From Streptomyces sp. NRRL S-1022 (GTDB lineage Bacteria > Actinomycetota > Actinomycetes > Streptomycetales > Streptomycetaceae): DNA of 64,000 bases. The stretch lies in NCBI RefSeq assembly GCF_000720135.1, contig NZ_JOIU01000006.1, positions 62,001 to 126,000 of the forward strand, read 5' to 3'. Under the pieces are notes generated by a model. It was not told the DNA's origin. It searched no databases and saw nothing but the letters and a program-made list of their open reading frames with translations. Positions 42,912 to 51,272 of this stretch are shown one piece after another; position 1 is the stretch's first letter; each line of letters opens with the position of its first letter. Made by a program: the position numbers and the translations under genes.

Positions 42912-44765
42912 GTGAGACCGACCCCCCACAAGGCCCTCGGCGCCGGTGCGCTCACCGTCGCCGCGGTGGCCGCCCTCGTGCTTCCCGGCACCCCCGCCAC
43001 CGCCGGGCCGGCCACCGCCGCCGCTTGCACCCCGGCCCAGGTGGTCACCAACGGCGGCTTCGAGAGCGGCACGTCACCGTGGACCGCGTCCTCCTCCACG
43101 GTGATCACCAGCCGCACCGGGCAGACCGCCCACGGCGGCAGTTCGTACGCCTGGCTCGACGGCGTCGGCGGCACCCACACCGACACCCTCGGCCAGAGCG
43201 TGACGATCCCCTCCGGGTGCGGCACCGCCACCCTCAGCTTCTGGCTGCACATCGACACCGCCGAGACGACCTCGTCCACCGCCTACGACAAGCTCACGGC
43301 CAAGCTCGGCGGCACCACGCTGGCCACCTACTCGAACCTGGACAAGAACACCGGCTACGTGAAGAAGTCGGTCGACGTGTCCTCGTTCGCGGGCCAGACC
43401 GTGAACCTGTCCTTCACCGGGACCGAGGACTCCAGCCTCCAGACGAGCTTCGTCCTGGACGACATCGCCCTCGACACCTCCGACGGCAGCACACCACCGT
43501 CCACCGACTCCACACGGACGCCGGCCGCGCCCTCGTACACCGTGAACCTGAGCAGCGACACGAGCGGCACCGTCTGGACCGGGCACGAGAGCGTGACCTT
43601 CACCAACGCCTCCGCCACCGCGCTCGGCGAGGTCTACCTGCGGCTGTGGGACAACTACCACGGCAGCTGTGACGCGATGCCCGTCACGGTCGGCAACGTC
43701 ACCGGCGGCACCGCCGGCGCCCTCTCCGTCGCCTGCACCGCTCTGCGGATCGACCTGCCGAGCCCGCTCGCCCAGGGCCAGAGCGCCACCCTCGGCTTCG
43801 ACCTCGGCATCACCGTCCCCAGCGGCGCCGACCGCTTCGGGCACGACGGCGCCTTCAGCTTCGTCGGCAACGCCCTGCCCCTGCTCGCCGTCCGCGACAG
43901 CGCGGGCTGGCACCTGGACCCCTACACCGACAACGGCGAGTCCTTCTACTCCCTGGCCGCCGACTTCAAGGTCACCCTCGACCACCCCGGCAGCCTGCTG
44001 GTCCCGGCCACCGGCACCTCCACGGACACCCCCGGCTCCAGCGGCCGTACCGTGACCACGGCCACCGCCTCGAAGGTCCGTGACTTCGCGTGGGCCGCGG
44101 GCCCCTTCACCAAGGTCTCCGGCACCTCGGCGGCCGGCGTCCCGGTGAACGTGTACTCCGTCTCGGGGATCAGCTCCTCCAGCGCCCAGTCGATGCTCAG
44201 CACCGCCAAGACCGCCGTGGACGCCCACGCGGCCCGGTTCGGCGCCTACCCGTACGGCGAGCTGGACGCGGTCATCGACAACAACTACTGGTTCGGCGGC
44301 ATGGAGTATCCCGGGTTCGTCCTGGACCTGGTCAGCACCACGGCGCTCACCCACGAGATCGGCCACCAGTGGTGGTACGGCATCGTCGGCGACGACGAGT
44401 ACACCAGCCCCTGGCTGGACGAGGCGTTCACCGACTACTCCACCGACCTCGCCCTGGGCAAGACCGGCAGCAACTGTTGGAGCAGCGTCTCCTGGGCCTC
44501 CAGCGCCGAGAAGATCACCAACTCGATGGCCTACTGGGACGCGCACTCCTCCCGGTACTCCACCGTCGTCTACGGCTACGGCAAGTGCGCACTGCACGAC
44601 CTGCGGCGCGTCCTCGGGGACACCGCCATGGCCAAGCTGCTGAAGGACTACGCGAGCGCCCACTGGTACGGCGTCTCCACCACGGCCGAGTTCAAGGCGG
44701 CCGCCCAGGCCGCCACGAGCACGGACCTGACCTCCTTCTGGACGCAGCACCGCATCGAGGGGTGA
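42912..44765 (+). CDS. Secreted M1-family metallopeptidase with N-terminal adhesion-like domain
   Basis: 617-aa exported zinc aminopeptidase-like enzyme. A signal peptide (ALGAGALTVAAVAALVLPGTPATA) is followed by a beta-sandwich domain (about 38-195; VVTNGGFESGTSPWTASSS ... SFVLDDIALDTS), as in carbohydrate-binding or P-domain-like modules. An M1 N-terminal domain and the catalytic domain come next, with His481-Glu-x-x-His485 (THEIGHQWWYG) and third ligand Glu504 (WLDEAFTDYS), spacing HExxH-18-E. The aminopeptidase GxMEN exopeptidase motif is altered (FGGMEYPG), so it may prefer other termini or act as an endopeptidase. Start GTG 42912 after GAAGGAG. Confidence 0.87.
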   Translation: MRPTPHKALGAGALTVAAVAALVLPGTPATAGPATAAACTPAQVVTNGGFESGTSPWTASSSTVITSRTGQTAHGGSSYAWLDGVGGTHTDTLGQSVTIPSGCGTATLSFWLHIDTAETTSSTAYDKLTAKLGGTTLATYSNLDKNTGYVKKSVDVSSFAGQTVNLSFTGTEDSSLQTSFVLDDIALDTSDGSTPPSTDSTRTPAAPSYTVNLSSDTSGTVWTGHESVTFTNASATALGEVYLRLWDNYHGSCDAMPVTVGNVTGGTAGALSVACTALRIDLPSPLAQGQSATLGFDLGITVPSGADRFGHDGAFSFVGNALPLLAVRDSAGWHLDPYTDNGESFYSLAADFKVTLDHPGSLLVPATGTSTDTPGSSGRTVTTATASKVRDFAWAAGPFTKVSGTSAAGVPVNVYSVSGISSSSAQSMLSTAKTAVDAHAARFGAYPYGELDAVIDNNYWFGGMEYPGFVLDLVSTTALTHEIGHQWWYGIVGDDEYTSPWLDEAFTDYSTDLALGKTGSNCWSSVSWASSAEKITNSMAYWDAHSSRYSTVVYGYGKCALHDLRRVLGDTAMAKLLKDYASAHWYGVSTTAEFKAAAQAATSTDLTSFWTQHRIEG

Positions 44766-44850
44766 GCGACACCCGGATGGGTCAGACACCGGCCGCGCAG
44801 GCCTTCGTTGGGCGGTACCCGGGGTGCGGGACGATCCGGCTCCGGGTCAG

Positions 44851-45690
44851 ATGGACGGTGTGCGAAACCCCATAGCCCGTTTCCCCGGCCGGTCCCGCCT
44901 GTGCCTCACCGGCGCCCTGACCGGTCTCCTGATGTTCCTGTCCAGCCCCCCGGCCGTGCCCGTGCCGGCCGGGGGCGCACCCGAGCGCGGCACCGCCTAC
45001 ATGGGCATCGGCGTCCTCGCCCACGACGGCGACTCCGGCACCCTGCCCCCGGTCGGCCGCGCCTCCCAGACCGAAGGCGTGGACGTCTCCAGCCACCAGC
45101 TCGACGTCGACTGGCAGACGCTGTGGAACAGCGGCACCAGATGGGCGTACACCAAGGCCACGGAGGGGACTTCCTACACCAACCCCTACTTCACCCAGCA
45201 GTACGACGGTTCGTACGGCAGCGGGATGGTCCGCGGTGCCTACCACTTCGCCACCCCGGACGGCGCCGGCGGCGCCGCCCAGGCCGACTGGTTCGTGGAC
45301 CACGGCGGCGGCTGGTCGGACGACGGCAAGACCCTCCCCGGCGCCCTCGACATCGAGTGGAACCCCTACGGCGACGCCTGCTACGGCAAGTCCCAGAGCG
45401 GCATGGTCGGCTGGATCCGCGACTTCCTGAACCGCTACAAGTCCCGCACCGGCCGGCAGGCCGTCATCTACACCGCCACCAACTGGTGGACCCAGTGCAC
45501 CGGCGACTACGCCGGTTTCGGCGCCACCAACCCGCTGTGGATCGCGCGTTACGCCTCCACGGTGGGACCGCTGCCCGCGGGCTGGACGTCGTACACGATG
45601 TGGCAGTACACCTCCAGCGGGCCGACGGTCGGCGACCACGACAGGTTCGACGGCTCCCAGGACGAGCTGCGGAAGTTCGCCACCGGGTGA
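44851..45690 (+). CDS. Secreted GH25 lysozyme
   Basis: 279-aa peptidoglycan muramidase of glycoside hydrolase family 25. A hydrophobic leader (LCLTGALTGLLMFLSSPPAV) precedes the barrel. Catalytic and fold motifs: TEGVDVSSHQLDVDW, YTKATEGTSYTNPYF, RGAYHFATPDG, GALDIEWNPYG (the Asp-x-Glu pair), AVIYTATNWW and MWQYTSSGPTVGDHDRF. No cell-wall-binding repeat is attached. ATG 44851 is preferred; GTG 44824 and GTG 44860 are alternatives, none with a good ribosome site. Confidence 0.9.
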   Translation: MDGVRNPIARFPGRSRLCLTGALTGLLMFLSSPPAVPVPAGGAPERGTAYMGIGVLAHDGDSGTLPPVGRASQTEGVDVSSHQLDVDWQTLWNSGTRWAYTKATEGTSYTNPYFTQQYDGSYGSGMVRGAYHFATPDGAGGAAQADWFVDHGGGWSDDGKTLPGALDIEWNPYGDACYGKSQSGMVGWIRDFLNRYKSRTGRQAVIYTATNWWTQCTGDYAGFGATNPLWIARYASTVGPLPAGWTSYTMWQYTSSGPTVGDHDRFDGSQDELRKFATG

Positions 45691-45703
45691 GCGCCGGGGG
45701 AGG

Positions 45704-46192
45704 TCAGTCGACGTCGACGTCGGCGAAGAGCGTGTGCATCGCACCGAGCACCCGCAGGCAGGCGTCGACGTCCGCCATGGTCAGATCGCCGCCCACCCGG
45801 CGCAGCAGCTCGTGCTCGCGGGCCCGTACGGCCTCGATCGCCGCCCGGCCCGGCTCGGTGAGGCGGATGAGCGGGGACCGGCGGTGCGCGGGGTTCGGCA
45901 CGCTCTCCACCAGGTCCTGCCGGGCCGCGTCGTTCACCATGCGCTGCACGAACTGCCGGCTGAGCGCCTGCGCCCGGCCCATCTGCGGAACCGTCATGGG
46001 GCCCCGCGCGCGCAGCAGATCCAGCACCGCGCGGACCCCCACGGACAGCCCCTCGATCGGGGCCGCCTCCTCCACCTTGCGCTGCACCCGCCGGTAGAGC
46101 GGCCCGACCAGGTCGAAGACCTCGGTGAGGCATTCACCCAGCTCGTCGCGAGGCGGGCCGGCGGAAGCGGGGGCGGTGCGGTCGTCACTCAT
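45704..46192 (-). CDS. MarR-family transcriptional regulator
   Basis: 162-aa winged-helix regulator. The DNA-binding part is VLDLLRARGPMTVPQMGRAQALSRQFVQRMVNDAARQDLVESVPNPAHRRSPLIRLTEPGR, a typical MarR wing with Asn-Pro-Ala-His-Arg-Arg-Ser. It is transcribed away from an alpha/beta hydrolase gene, and the 57-bp gap carries two repeat copies of a near-palindrome. It therefore probably represses itself and that hydrolase. The ligand is unknown. Confidence 0.9.
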   Translation of the reverse strand: MSDDRTAPASAGPPRDELGECLTEVFDLVGPLYRRVQRKVEEAAPIEGLSVGVRAVLDLLRARGPMTVPQMGRAQALSRQFVQRMVNDAARQDLVESVPNPAHRRSPLIRLTEPGRAAIEAVRAREHELLRRVGGDLTMADVDACLRVLGAMHTLFADVDVD

Positions 46193-46201
46193 GGGACCAG
46201 C

Positions 46202-46250
46202 ATGACACCTTGGTTGCCAACTTCACCAAAGAATGACACCTTGGTTGTCA
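46202..46250. promoter_or_regulatory. Two MarR operator copies in the divergent promoter
   Basis: ATGACACCTTGGTTG occurs twice (46202-46216, 46233-46247), 31 bp apart, about three helical turns. The second copy extends to TGACACCTTGGTTGTCA (46234-46250), with arms TGACA/TGTCA, and overlaps the hydrolase ATG. Confidence 0.75.
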
Positions 46251-47077
46251 TGACTGTCGATCTGGCATCCACGCCCGTCCGCACCCTCCAGACCGCCGAC
46301 GGCCGCCTCGCCTACCGTGAGGCCGGCTCCGGACAGCCCCTCGTCCTGCTGCACGGCGGCTTCACCGACCACCGCATGTGGGAAGAGCAGATACCGGTCC
46401 TCGCGGCCAGCCACCGGGTCATCGCCTGGGACGCCCGGGGCCACGGTGCCTCTGACAACGCCACCCGGCCCTTCCGGCAGGTCGACGACCTCGCCGCACT
46501 GCTCCGGGGACTCGACGCCGCGCCCGCCGTCCTGGTCGGCCTGTGCATGGGCGGGGGCATCGCGGTCGACTGCGCCCTGGAGTACCCCGAGCTGGTCCGC
46601 GCGGTCGTCGTCAGCGGGGTCGGCACCAGCGAACCCGTCTTCGAGGACCCCTGGGTCCTGGAGGTGGTGGCCGAGCAGCAGCGGGCCCTGGCCGCCGTCG
46701 ACCTGGACGCCTGGGCCGACGCGTTCGTGCGCTGGGCGATCGGCCCGCACCGGGCCGCGGGTGACGTCGACCCCGGCGTCACCCGCCTCGTACGGGAGAT
46801 GGGGCTGGCGACCCTGGGCAAGCACGCCCCCGGCGAGCCCGACCACCACGTCCCCGTCACCGGGACCTGGGAGCGCGTACCCGGCATCGAGGTCCCCCTG
46901 CTCGCCCTCAACGGCGCCCTGGACTCACCGGACCACCTCGCCATGGCCGCCCGCCTCGTGGACCTCGTACCGGGTGCCCGCAGCGTCGGCATCCCGGGCG
47001 CCGGGCACTACCCGAACATGGAGGACCCGGCCCGCTTCAACGCCGAACTGACCGCGTTCCTCGAAGAGTTGTCGTAA
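46250..47077 (+). CDS. Alpha/beta hydrolase with cysteine nucleophile position
   Basis: 275-aa alpha/beta-fold hydrolase. It has the oxyanion loop LLHGGFTDHRMWEEQ, strand motif VIAWDARGHGASDN, a nucleophile elbow VGLCMGGGIA with Cys99 instead of Ser, a likely acid in LNGALDSPDH and the catalytic His in IPGAGHYPNMEDP. A Cys nucleophile is known in dienelactone hydrolases of the same fold. The ATG at 46250 lies inside the second MarR operator copy, with no Shine-Dalgarno, so the transcript may be leaderless. Divergent from the MarR gene; probably induced by the compound MarR senses. Confidence 0.82.
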   Translation: MTVDLASTPVRTLQTADGRLAYREAGSGQPLVLLHGGFTDHRMWEEQIPVLAASHRVIAWDARGHGASDNATRPFRQVDDLAALLRGLDAAPAVLVGLCMGGGIAVDCALEYPELVRAVVVSGVGTSEPVFEDPWVLEVVAEQQRALAAVDLDAWADAFVRWAIGPHRAAGDVDPGVTRLVREMGLATLGKHAPGEPDHHVPVTGTWERVPGIEVPLLALNGALDSPDHLAMAARLVDLVPGARSVGIPGAGHYPNMEDPARFNAELTAFLEELS

Positions 47078-47153
47078 CACCGAGGTGGCGGGGGTGCCGC
47101 CCGCCCGGTGCGGGCGCACCCGTACGCCGGGGAGGTCCGGTTAGGCTCGACGC

Positions 47154-47669
47154 GTGCCGCACGTCGAGATACTCCAGCTGCTGGTCTCCCCGGTGCACCG
47201 GCTCGCCGGCCGGCCGGGCGACGGCCTTCCCGAGCTGCCGCCCGGTGAACTGGTGACGACGGCCGAGGTGCGGGCGGGCCTCGGCATCGTCGGGGACCGG
47301 TACTTCAACCACCCCGCCCACCGCAACGCCTCCCTCACCCTCATGGCGGCCGAGCGGCTGCCGCAGCCGGGGCCGTACCCGGCCGGCCTGCTGCGCACCC
47401 GGCGCAACGTCCTGCTGCGGGGGGTCGACATCGACGCGTGCACCGGTTCCACCGTCTTCCTCGACTGCGGCACGGGACCGGTGTACCTGGAGGTCCGCAG
47501 CGCCGCCAGGCCCTGCGCCTGGATGGACACCACCCTCGGTCCCGGCGCCCAGCGTGCCCTGCGGGGCGGCGGGGGAGTGCGCTGCCGCCCGCTGACCGAC
47601 GGCTTCCTCGCCGTGGGCCCCGCGCTGTTCGGGGTGGGCGAACCGGGGGAGCCGGCGCGGGGCGAGTGA
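47154..47669 (+). CDS. MOSC-domain protein
   Basis: 171-aa protein related to the C-terminal domain of molybdenum-cofactor sulfurase. MOSC features are VEILQLLVSPVHRLAGRPGD, AGLGIVGDRYFNHPAHRNASLTLMAAE, LLRTRRNVLLRGVDID and RPCAWMD, where the Cys may carry sulfur. MOSC proteins move sulfur or bind molybdopterin, and a molybdenum enzyme (formate dehydrogenase) is in this window, but no direct link is shown. The start is GTG 47154. Confidence 0.8.
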   Translation: MPHVEILQLLVSPVHRLAGRPGDGLPELPPGELVTTAEVRAGLGIVGDRYFNHPAHRNASLTLMAAERLPQPGPYPAGLLRTRRNVLLRGVDIDACTGSTVFLDCGTGPVYLEVRSAARPCAWMDTTLGPGAQRALRGGGGVRCRPLTDGFLAVGPALFGVGEPGEPARGE

Positions 47670-47707
47670 GCGCCGGTACCGGGTACGGCGGCCGGCCGGG
47701 GCTTCGC

Positions 47708-48889
47708 TCAGGCGGTCGAGGCGGCCAGCTGGTCGGCCAGCCGGTGGGCCTGGGCGAGCAGCGCGCCGTAGGTGGCCACCTCGTCGGGGTCGTCCGTCGT
47801 CGAACGGACCAGGTCCCGGCGCAGGTCGTCGAGCGTGCCGCGCAGTTCCGTCACGGTCTCGCGCAGCTGGTCCTCGCACGCGTCGCCGAACCGGCTGTGA
47901 CTGTACAGCCGCAGCGCGCGGGCGGACTGGCACAGGAACTCCGCGTACCGCCGGGCGGCTCCCGGATGCGGCCGGGGGGCCCGGCCGTCCTCGGTGGCGG
48001 CCTCCAGCACCGTGCGGGTCACCCCCGCGGTGTGCACGGCCGCGTGGTCCAGGACCACGAGGGCGTCGTCGTACCCCTTGCCGTCCGGCGGCGCCGCGCC
48101 AGTACGGCGGCGGCGCAGATTGCCGCGCAGGCTCTCCCTGCTCCACTCGACGGAGGAGCGGGCCTGCTCGACCAGGCCGTGCAGCCGCAGCGCGCGCTCG
48201 TGCCAGGCGCCGGCCTCCTCCGCGTCCCAGCGTCCCGCGGCCAGCCCGTCCGCGACGTCCCGCAGGATGTCGTGGGCCTCCTCGGTCGCGTCGCGCAGCA
48301 CGGCACGGGTGTCGCGCAGGTACAGCGGCGGCCGGACCAGCGCGTTCACGGCGATCCCGACCACCGCCCCGAAGAGCGCCTCGGCGAGCCGGGCCGCGGA
48401 GGTGGTGATGCTGACGGAGCCGCCCGTGAGGACGAACAGGGCGCCGGTGGCCGCGTAGATGCCCTGGCTGCCCAGGCGCCGCCACTGGCCCAGCAGCATC
48501 GCGAGGGGCAGGACAAGCGCCATCGCGGCCACCGTACTGTGCAGCAGGAGCCCGACCGCGGTGGCCACGACCGTGCCGGCCGCGATCGCCCCGAGCTGCT
48601 GCAGGCCGCGCGCGATCGACCGGTACACGGTCGACTCCACCAGGACCACCGCCACCCAGGGCGCGACGAACGCCACCGGCGCCCGCAGCCACCAGCCGGC
48701 CACCGCCCAGGCCACCCACGCGGCCAGCGCCGCCTTCCCCGCCTGGACGGCCAGGTCCCGTTCCCGGCTCGGTCCCGCCCAGGCCCGCCGAGCCGCGTCC
48801 ACCACGGAGGACGCGTCACGGCCCATGTTCTGCCAGGTCAGTCGTATTCCACGCACGGCGACCCGGGTGCCACCTCTGGCCGCGTCCAT
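47708..48889 (-). CDS. FUSC/aromatic acid exporter-like membrane protein
   Basis: 393-aa protein. The N-terminal half has four to six membrane helices (VQAGKAALAAWVAWAVAGWWL, FVAPWVAVVLVESTVYRSIARGLQQLGAIAAGTVV, VVGIAVNALVRPPLYLRDTR). The C-terminal half is a long cytoplasmic helical domain rich in Arg and Glu. This plan is the FUSC family (relatives of AaeB/ArAE exporters of aromatic acids). It is divergent from the NmtR-type sensor gene, 95 bp away, so it may be under its control. The start is ATG 48889; the longer frame beyond it is a shadow. Confidence 0.8.
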   Translation of the reverse strand: MDAARGGTRVAVRGIRLTWQNMGRDASSVVDAARRAWAGPSRERDLAVQAGKAALAAWVAWAVAGWWLRAPVAFVAPWVAVVLVESTVYRSIARGLQQLGAIAAGTVVATAVGLLLHSTVAAMALVLPLAMLLGQWRRLGSQGIYAATGALFVLTGGSVSITTSAARLAEALFGAVVGIAVNALVRPPLYLRDTRAVLRDATEEAHDILRDVADGLAAGRWDAEEAGAWHERALRLHGLVEQARSSVEWSRESLRGNLRRRRTGAAPPDGKGYDDALVVLDHAAVHTAGVTRTVLEAATEDGRAPRPHPGAARRYAEFLCQSARALRLYSHSRFGDACEDQLRETVTELRGTLDDLRRDLVRSTTDDPDEVATYGALLAQAHRLADQLAASTA

Positions 48890-48943
48890 GCCCGCCGAAT
48901 GTGCGGGGCGTCCCGGTCGGGCGCTGCTCCGGCCGCCCCGCAC

Positions 48944-48963
48944 ATATGAAAAGCCCTTCAAGT
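48944..48963. promoter_or_regulatory. Candidate NmtR/SmtB-type operator
   Basis: ATATGAA-AAGCCC-TTCAAGT, an imperfect AT-rich inverted repeat in the divergent promoter between the FUSC and nmtR-like genes, 22 bp before the latter's start. ArsR/SmtB sensors use this kind of site. Confidence 0.4.
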
Positions 48964-48984
48964 GTCCTCTGTATGATGACGGGC

Positions 48985-49377
48985 ATGGGCCATGGAGCGA
49001 CTCCCGCGCGGACAGCGGTTCCCCGCACGCGCCTGGACGCGGACAGCGCCGCCCGCGTGGCGACCACCCTCCAGGCCCTCGCCACCCCGTCCCGGCTCCT
49101 GATCCTGTCCCGGCTGCGCGAGGGCCCGTGCGCGGCCACCGAGCTCGCCGTCGAGGTCGGCATGGAACAGTCCGCCTGCTCGCACCAGTTGCGGCTGCTG
49201 CGCAACCTCGGCCTGGTCGTCGGCCGCCGCCAGGGCCGTTCGGTGATCTACGCCCTCTACGACGGGCACGTCGCCGAGCTCCTCGACCAGGCCGTCCACC
49301 ACATCGAACACCTGCGCCTCGGGCTGAGCGACAGCGTGGGCGCCGGCCCCCCGGAGCGGACACCGCTCGCCGACTGA
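48985..49377 (+). CDS. ArsR/SmtB-family nickel/cobalt sensor, NmtR-like
   Basis: 130-aa metal-sensing repressor. Starting at ATG 48985, it begins MGHG, as does Mycobacterium tuberculosis NmtR, whose N-terminal His takes part in nickel binding. The alpha5 site is complete: Asp93, His95, His106 and His109 in LYDGHVAELLDQAVHHIEHLRLG, the same spacing as Asp91/His93/His104/His107 of NmtR. The recognition helix is VGMEQSACSHQLRLLRNLGLVVGRRQGRSVIYALYD. Earlier in-frame ATGs at 48973 and 48976 would bury the MGHG end. It likely derepresses the divergent FUSC gene or distant nickel export genes. Confidence 0.85.
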   Translation: MGHGATPARTAVPRTRLDADSAARVATTLQALATPSRLLILSRLREGPCAATELAVEVGMEQSACSHQLRLLRNLGLVVGRRQGRSVIYALYDGHVAELLDQAVHHIEHLRLGLSDSVGAGPPERTPLAD

Positions 49378-49416
49378 GGGACGCCGGCCCCGGGCCGGGG
49401 CAGAGGGTGAACCGGC

Positions 49417-50583
49417 TCAGCCCCTCATGTCCGGGCTCGGCGGTGTCCAGTCGGCGTGGCGGAGGATCGCGCGGGTCGTCACGCGGGAAGGGGCGAGTCG
49501 CAGGGCGGTGTTGCGCAGGGCGATCGCCAGGGGGTGGCTCAGCCGCTGGCCCAGGCGGCCGGCCTGACGGGCGGCGCGGGCGACCGACTGGGCGCGGGGA
49601 CGGCGTTCGGTGTCGTACCGGGCGAGTGCCGCGTCGACCGAGGGCTCCGTGGCCAGCGCGGCGGCCAGTACGGCGGCGTCCTCCAGGGCCTGGCAGGCAC
49701 CCTGGCCGAGGTGCGGGGTCATGGCGTGCGCCGCGTCGCCCAGGAGTGCCACCCGCCCCGCCGTGAACGACGGCAGCGGCGTGACCAGTTCGTGGAGGTC
49801 GTGGTGCAGCACGGCCTCGGCCCGGGTGGCGGCCAGCAGCGCCGGGACCGTGTCGTGCCAGGCGTGGAAGCGGTCGCGCAGCACGCCGAGCGGGTCGGCG
49901 TGCCGGACGCCGGGCGGCGCGTTGAGCACCGCGTGCCACTCGGCGCGGCCGTCGGCGAACAGGATGTGCCCGAACTCCGCCCCCGCACCCCAGGTCAGCT
50001 CGAAGTCGGTGGGCACCTCGAACGGGTCCTCCGTGACGGCCCGGAGAACCGTCGAACCGGCGTACACCGGGCCGGGACGGCCGGGGAACAGCAGTCCGCG
50101 CAGCCGGCTGTGCACACCGTCCGCCGCGACCACCAGGTCCGCCTCCAGGACGTCGTCCCCGGCCGGCACGCCCACCCGGTCCGGGACCGACAGGTCGAGC
50201 GTGTGCACCGTCGCGCCGACGAGTAGGCACTCCGCGGGCAGTGCCGCACGCAGCAGACGGTGCAGGACCGCGCGCGGGATGCCGACGATGGGCGCGCCCA
50301 GTTCGCGTTCCAGCACGGTGCCGTCCATGCGCGAGAGCCACCGGCCTGCGGGGGTGCGGGTCCCCCCGGTGTACTGCGGCCGCGCGGCCGCCCGGACCGC
50401 GGCGCCCACGCCCACGGCGTACAGCGCGCGCAGCCCGTTGGCGTGCAGGGAGATGCCCGCCCCGGCGTCGGCCAGGACGGCGGCCCGCTCCACCACTCGG
50501 ACCTCCCAGCCGATCCGGCGCAGACCCAGAGCCGCGGCCAGCCCGCCGATCCCGCCCCCGACCACCACCGCCGTACGACCCAT
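49417..50583 (-). CDS. FAD-dependent monooxygenase (group A)
   Basis: 388-aa single-component flavin hydroxylase. Motifs: VVVGGGIGGLAAALGLRRIGWEVRVVER (FAD GxGxxG), VVAADGVHSRLR (DG) and GRVALLGDAAHAMTPHLGQGACQALEDAAVL (GD). Such enzymes hydroxylate aromatic compounds with NAD(P)H. It is divergent from a TetR regulator, and two palindromic operators occupy the gap, so expression is probably induced by the substrate or a related molecule. The start is ATG 50583. Substrate unknown. Confidence 0.88.
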   Translation of the reverse strand: MGRTAVVVGGGIGGLAAALGLRRIGWEVRVVERAAVLADAGAGISLHANGLRALYAVGVGAAVRAAARPQYTGGTRTPAGRWLSRMDGTVLERELGAPIVGIPRAVLHRLLRAALPAECLLVGATVHTLDLSVPDRVGVPAGDDVLEADLVVAADGVHSRLRGLLFPGRPGPVYAGSTVLRAVTEDPFEVPTDFELTWGAGAEFGHILFADGRAEWHAVLNAPPGVRHADPLGVLRDRFHAWHDTVPALLAATRAEAVLHHDLHELVTPLPSFTAGRVALLGDAAHAMTPHLGQGACQALEDAAVLAAALATEPSVDAALARYDTERRPRAQSVARAARQAGRLGQRLSHPLAIALRNTALRLAPSRVTTRAILRHADWTPPSPDMRG

Positions 50584-50607
50584 GCGGATCCCCCTCCGTC
50601 CCTTGGC

Positions 50608-50672
50608 CTTCTACATCTGTAGAAGTGCAATGGACAGGCACCCTAGCGCGGCCTTCTACGGATGTAGAAGGC
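50608..50672. promoter_or_regulatory. Two TetR operators in the divergent promoter
   Basis: Site 1, 50608-50625: CTTCTACA-TC-TGTAGAAG. Site 2, 50651-50672: arms GCCTTCTAC and GTAGAAGGC around GGAT. The shared core is CTTCTAC..GTAGAAG; a further half-site GTGTAGAA follows at 50674. Site centres are about 45 bp apart. Confidence 0.82.
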
Positions 50673-50688
50673 GGTGTAGAAAGAGGGA

Positions 50689-51246
50689 GTGGCCACAGAC
50701 CGACGTACCCTGCTCGCCGACACGGCGATCTCCGTGCTCGCCGGCACCGGCATGCGGGGGCTGACGCACCGCGCCGTGGACCGGGCGGCCGGACTGCCGC
50801 CCGGCACCACGTCCGCCTACTTCCGCACCCGGCAGGCCCTCCTCACCGCACTGGTCCGCCGCCTGGTGGCGCTCGACCAGGCGGAACTGGAGGAGCGGGG
50901 AGCCCGCACCCCGGTGCCACGCAGCGCGGACGAGCTGACGGCGGGCATCGCCGCGCTGGTCGGGGCGCGGCTCACCGGGGAGGGCCGCCGGCGGTCCCTC
51001 GCGCGCTACGCCTGCGCGGTCGAGAGCGCGCACCACCCCGCACTGCGCGAGATCCTCGTGCCGCGCGAGAACAAGGGCCGGCGGGTCGTCCGCGACTTCC
51101 TCGCCGCGCAGGGGGTGGCGGACCCGGAGGACCGTACGGTGACCCTGCTGACCTGTGTGGACGGGCTGGTCTTCGACCGCTTGGTGAACGGCGGGAGCGT
51201 GCAGGAGGAGGAGATCCGCGGCCTCGTCGCCACAGCGCTGCGCTGA
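50689..51246 (+). CDS. TetR-family transcriptional regulator
   Basis: 185-aa repressor. The N-terminal helix-turn-helix is LLADTAISVLAGTGMRGLTHRAVDRAAGLPPGTTSAYFRTRQALLTALVRRL. The C-terminal ligand domain is helical and ends DRLVNGGSVQEEEIRGLVATALR. It lies divergent from the FAD monooxygenase, with two operators between, so it probably controls both genes. The start is GTG 50689, with a purine run GAGGGA almost touching it; a leaderless mRNA is possible. Confidence 0.9.
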   Translation: MATDRRTLLADTAISVLAGTGMRGLTHRAVDRAAGLPPGTTSAYFRTRQALLTALVRRLVALDQAELEERGARTPVPRSADELTAGIAALVGARLTGEGRRRSLARYACAVESAHHPALREILVPRENKGRRVVRDFLAAQGVADPEDRTVTLLTCVDGLVFDRLVNGGSVQEEEIRGLVATALR

Positions 51247-51272
51247 TGCGTACGGCGCCGGCGGCACGTACG

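Noticed and set aside
47708..50641. Single 977-residue minus-strand protein
   Set aside because: Only the 393-residue C-terminal part is protein-like (FUSC). The rest is antisense to the nmtR-like gene and out of frame with the FAD monooxygenase on the same strand.
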